Shown here: positions 60,960 through 64,000 of the stretch, one piece after another
How positions within the stretch are numbered: position 1 is the first letter of the stretch
Layout: each line of letters begins with the position of its first letter
NCBI GenBank assembly: GCA_963822095.1
Contig: CAWGGS010000007.1
Coordinates: 17,351-81,350, forward strand
DNA: 64,000 bases
Source of the DNA: CAWGGS01 sp963822095
GTDB taxonomy: Bacteria; Desulfobacterota; Desulfobulbia; Desulfobulbales; Desulfocapsaceae
Direction of reading: 5' to 3'
Position numbers and translations under genes: made by a program
Notes under the pieces: generated by a model
What the model saw: only the letters and a program-made list of their open reading frames with translations
Database searches by the model: none
What the model was told of the DNA's origin: nothing

Positions 60960-62552
60960 CTATACTGCAGGAAGTTCCAACACCATTGCATCATCGATAT
61001 TATCGATACTCAGGACCGTGTTTAACAGCTCCTTGGAAATAAGCTCATCGGTACCCAAAAGAATAATATTCTGTTTGCTGGCCTCCTCCCTTCCAACCGT
61101 CATTCGCGAGATATTGACACCCTCCTTGCCGATGGTGGTTCCGAGGGCGCCGATGACACCGGGGACATCATTGTTGTAGACCAAGAGCATTGGGCCCGCG
61201 GGAAGTGCCTCAAGCCGGAAGGTATTCAAACGAACCAGGCGGGGTTCTTTTTTTCCGAATACTGTCCCCACAAGTACATTTTCACCCTCATTGGTGATGA
61301 CCTTAATCGACAGGACATTGGTAAAATCCTTTGCCTGTTCCGTTTTTGATTCCACAACCCGGATACCACGCTCCTTGGCTATAATCGGAGCATTGACGTA
61401 ATTAACCGCATCTTTCAAGATCGGCGTGAACAAGCCCTTCAAAAAACCGACGGTGATGGAACTGGTATTCAGTTCAGCCAGTTCACCGCAATACTCGATA
61501 TTAACCTCTTCCACCCCGCCTTTGGCGATCTGCATATGCATGTTACCGAGCATCTCCCCCAAGGAAATGTACGGACCGACCTGGGCCAGGACATCATCGC
61601 TTACCGACGGGACATTTACCGCGTTGGTGACCGCTCCTTTGTTCAGGTAATCCGCCATCTGCTCGGCAATGATCAGGGCCACATTCTCCTGGGCCTCACT
61701 CGTGGAAGCCCCCAGATGGGGTGTACAGATGAAATTCTTCAGACCCAGCAATTTACAGTTTTCCAGGTTTGTCGGCTCGGTTGCAAAAACATCGAGTGCC
61801 GCTCCGGCAATCTTCCCTTCAACCAGGGCCTCGTAAAGGGCATCCTCATCACAGACCCCGCCGCGAGCACAGTCGATGAACATGCCGTCTTTTTTCATAT
61901 TGCTGAAGAACTCCGTGGACAAAATCCCCTTGGTCTCTTTAGTCAACGGCACATGAACGGTAATATAGTCGGAACGTTTGGCCAACTCCATGAGATCAAC
62001 CAGCTCCACACCGATTTTGTCTGCCATCTCCCGGGGCAGAAAAGGGTCATAGGCGATGGTCTTCATTTTCAGGCCCTGAGCACGGCTGGCGGCAATCCCG
62101 CCGATTCGTCCTATACCTACGATCCCCAGGGTTTTCCCGGTAACTTCACGCCCCATGAAACTCTTCTTTTCCCATTTACCATCCTTCATCGAAGCAGTTG
62201 CCTGCGGGATATTACGGGACAATGCCATCATCATGGAAATGGCGTGTTCGGCTGCCGTCGTCGCATTCCCGTCCGGGGCGTTCATGACGACAATACCCTT
62301 TTGACTGGCGGCAGGGATATCGACATTATCCAGACCGATACCGGCACGTCCGATCACTTTCAGGTTGGTTGCGCATTCGATGATATCTGTGGTCACCTTT
62401 GTTGCACTGCGGATAACGAGACCATCATAGGCACCGATGATCTTTTTCAACTCATCTGGAGAAAGTCCGGTATTAATATCAACCTCCAAACCTGCGTCCC
62501 GCAAAATCTGGGCACCTGCCGGGGCCAGATTGTCACTAATCAGTACTTTCAT
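60960..62552 (-). CDS. serA: D-3-phosphoglycerate dehydrogenase
   Basis: A 530-residue long-form enzyme, first step of serine synthesis. NAD motif GIVGIGRIGGIAA near 145, substrate/catalytic Arg-Glu-His region in TPHLGASTSEAQENVA near 280, an intervening domain (about 315-450), and a C-terminal ACT domain (about 455-530) for serine feedback. GAGGAGC precedes the ATG. Confidence 0.95.
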   Translation of the reverse strand: MKVLISDNLAPAGAQILRDAGLEVDINTGLSPDELKKIIGAYDGLVIRSATKVTTDIIECATNLKVIGRAGIGLDNVDIPAASQKGIVVMNAPDGNATTAAEHAISMMMALSRNIPQATASMKDGKWEKKSFMGREVTGKTLGIVGIGRIGGIAASRAQGLKMKTIAYDPFLPREMADKIGVELVDLMELAKRSDYITVHVPLTKETKGILSTEFFSNMKKDGMFIDCARGGVCDEDALYEALVEGKIAGAALDVFATEPTNLENCKLLGLKNFICTPHLGASTSEAQENVALIIAEQMADYLNKGAVTNAVNVPSVSDDVLAQVGPYISLGEMLGNMHMQIAKGGVEEVNIEYCGELAELNTSSITVGFLKGLFTPILKDAVNYVNAPIIAKERGIRVVESKTEQAKDFTNVLSIKVITNEGENVLVGTVFGKKEPRLVRLNTFRLEALPAGPMLLVYNNDVPGVIGALGTTIGKEGVNISRMTVGREEASKQNIILLGTDELISKELLNTVLSIDNIDDAMVLELPAV

Positions 62553-63049
62553 TTCAGCTCCTCAAAAAAAATATAAACCCTTCCCTCTTCTCATACTACA
62601 TGCTGCCGTTTTCAACAAAAGTCGCCCCATCATCAAAGTTTATCCGATTGTTTATTCGAAATAAACTTCTCATAGTGGTGGCATCATCCCGTCCACCGGG
62701 TTTGTGGTTTCGGCCGCATAAAGCGATCCGGGTATTTTATAGGAAAACGGATTAACAAAGGGAAAAATATACAGGGGATGAACAAAGAGAACAAGTAAAA
62801 TAGATATGAACCATCAATCAAAATTTACAAACTCCAACCTTCCCTTCTCGTCTTATTTTCCCAATATCATCTCAAATGTATTGAACTATCAATTTTGAGA
62901 CGATATATAGCAGTCGAATTCAAAATGTTGTACACTTTTTTTTCATCGTTTGTTCCCAGGCTGAATTTCAGCTTGAAATATAGCACTTTTGCATTACGGA
63001 TATCCGCTAAAGAGTATTGCAATAAAGAGGCAGCATTTAAGGAGTACAC
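62553..63049. other. Divergent intergenic region serA/gltX
   Basis: No gene is supported. A perfect palindrome GTTTATTCGAAATAAAC lies at 62650-62666, 98 bases before serA, and could be an operator. No strong promoter was seen on either strand. Confidence 0.35.
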
Positions 63050-64000
63050 ATGACAGAAACACGACTTCGTTTCCCACCCAGCCCAACGGGCTACCTACAT
63101 ATAGGCGGTGCCAGAACCGCCCTTTACAATTGGCTGTACGCAAAAAAAACAGGAGGAAAGCTGGTTCTCCGTATTGAGGATACCGACACTGAACGGTCGA
63201 CCTCCGAATCCATTGACGGCATACTGGACGGCCTGAACTGGCTGGGGATAGACTGGGACGAAGGGCCATACTTTCAAACCCGGTTCAGCAATGACCATAT
63301 GGCAGCCGCCGAAAGACTGCTTAAGGAAAACAAGGCCTACAAATGCTTCTGCACCAAAGAGATGTTGGATGCCAAACGGGAGGCCGCCCTTGCCGCTAAA
63401 GACAGTCTCGGATATGACGGTACCTGCCGCAACCTGACGCCCGGGCAGGTCAGGGATAAAGAGGAGTCCGGTCTTCCCTTTACGATTCGGTTTAAAGTTC
63501 CTAAAAGGGAAGGGATGCTCGGATACGACGACAAGGTACTTGGACGCATCGAGTGCAATTACCGCGAGGTCGACGATTTCGTAATCGTTCGTTCAAATGG
63601 TAAGCCGTTGTATCTGCTGTGTAATGTGGTCGACGACATCCGGGACAGGATCACCCATATTATCCGAGGCCAGGACCACATGACCAATACCTTCAAACAG
63701 GTCCTTCTCTATGAGGCCCTGGGGGCCCCAATACCGGTTTTCGCCCATATGCCCCTCACCCTGGACACCAAAAAGGCAAAAATATCCAAACGAAGCCATG
63801 GTGAAATCGTCGCAGTCCAGTTTTATCGCGACCATGGTTTCATTCCCTGGGCATTCAACAACTTCCTGGTGTTTCTCGGTTGGTCTCCCGGTGATGACAG
63901 GGAATTTTTTTCAAAAGACGAACTCATTGAGGCCTTCACCCTGGAGCGGATCAACAGATCGAGTGCCATATTCAACTACCGTAAAGATGATCCTAAATTT
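63050..64000 (+). CDS. gltX: Glutamyl-tRNA synthetase, N-terminal part (cut by window end)
   Basis: 317 residues of a class I synthetase running off the window. The HIGH-type motif is in PPSPTGYLHIGGARTALYNW and the KMSKS-type motif is KISKR near residue 245; VLRIEDTDTERST and IIRGQDHMTNTFKQ are also typical. AAGGAG precedes the ATG. Whether it is a discriminating GluRS or also charges tRNA-Gln cannot be told from this part. Confidence 0.95.
   Translation, partial: MTETRLRFPPSPTGYLHIGGARTALYNWLYAKKTGGKLVLRIEDTDTERSTSESIDGILDGLNWLGIDWDEGPYFQTRFSNDHMAAAERLLKENKAYKCFCTKEMLDAKREAALAAKDSLGYDGTCRNLTPGQVRDKEESGLPFTIRFKVPKREGMLGYDDKVLGRIECNYREVDDFVIVRSNGKPLYLLCNVVDDIRDRITHIIRGQDHMTNTFKQVLLYEALGAPIPVFAHMPLTLDTKKAKISKRSHGEIVAVQFYRDHGFIPWAFNNFLVFLGWSPGDDREFFSKDELIEAFTLERINRSSAIFNYRKDDPKF

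Noticed and set aside
61536..62576. Open frame of 346 codons on the plus strand opposite serA
   Set aside because: It is the antisense of a clear serA gene, is His/Gly-rich in the manner of shadow frames, and has no family match or ribosome site.
1..64000. CRISPR array, prophage, rRNA operon or replication origin
   Set aside because: No regularly spaced short repeats, phage structural genes, rRNA sequence or DnaA-box cluster was seen. The repeats present are dispersed and of unequal spacing.

Overview
The window reads as chromosome of a Gram-negative, anaerobic, fatty- or aromatic-acid-degrading bacterium, most likely a Desulfobacterota (former Deltaproteobacteria) of the sulfate-reducer type. 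This rests on the housekeeping block serA-DUF1844-ispE-tRNA-Gln-prs-rplY-pth-carD-rluD-coaE-rho-rpmE-prfA-prmC-murA, on several acyl-CoA synthetases with a complete beta-oxidation set, on a C-GCAxxG-C-C redox protein, and on moderate GC. No database search was possible, so genus-level placement is open. Both ends are cut inside genes: a short-chain dehydrogenase at the left and gltX at the right.

Layout. 1-8.5 kb: dehydrogenase fragment, acyl-CoA ligase, a repeat plus response-regulator debris, YrhK-like, YbaK-like and MaoC-like proteins, a 70-residue protein with an SSB-like C-terminal tip, two MFS transporters and a sugar-phosphate isomerase-like protein. 9-14.2 kb: branched-chain amino acid type ABC transporter (ATPases, permeases, and a convergent binding protein), then a GAF-PAS-GGDEF cyclase (14.5-16 kb). 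16.4-21.3 kb: GldA/GldF/GldG-like ABC operon with a DUF4340 protein. 22.2-32.1 kb: TetR regulator, acyl-CoA synthetase, thiolase, 3-hydroxyacyl-CoA dehydrogenase, M24 peptidase, a Cys-rich unknown, enoyl-CoA hydratase and acyl-CoA dehydrogenase. Three copies of a TetR-type operator lie between the divergent synthetase and thiolase promoters. 32.2-48 kb: an accessory stretch with redox protein, SpmAB-like and TauE-like membrane proteins, TetR-controlled RND efflux, HxlR regulator, citrate synthase, tautomerase and another acyl-CoA ligase. 48-63 kb: the minus-strand housekeeping block. 63 kb to the end: gltX.

The intergenic spaces carry three dispersed repeat families. Family B is a 171-bp element with terminal inverted repeats, a long nested hairpin and, in the two best copies, perfect 10-bp target-site duplications; five near-complete copies fall between 29 and 44.3 kb and a sixth fragment sits inside a family A copy. 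Family A is about 262 bp with a hairpin supported by a compensatory change. Family C is about 84 bp. No transposase gene is present in the window, so B looks like a non-autonomous (MITE-like) element. The most unusual protein is the 70-residue product at 4541-4753, whose C-terminus copies the tip of single-stranded-DNA-binding protein.

How the genes fit together: fatty or carboxylic acids would be activated by the CoA ligases, oxidised by the acyl-CoA dehydrogenase, hydratase, 3-hydroxyacyl-CoA dehydrogenase and thiolase to acetyl-CoA, and fed to citrate synthase, with a TetR repressor sensing pathway intermediates. No rRNA, CRISPR array, prophage or replication origin was seen.
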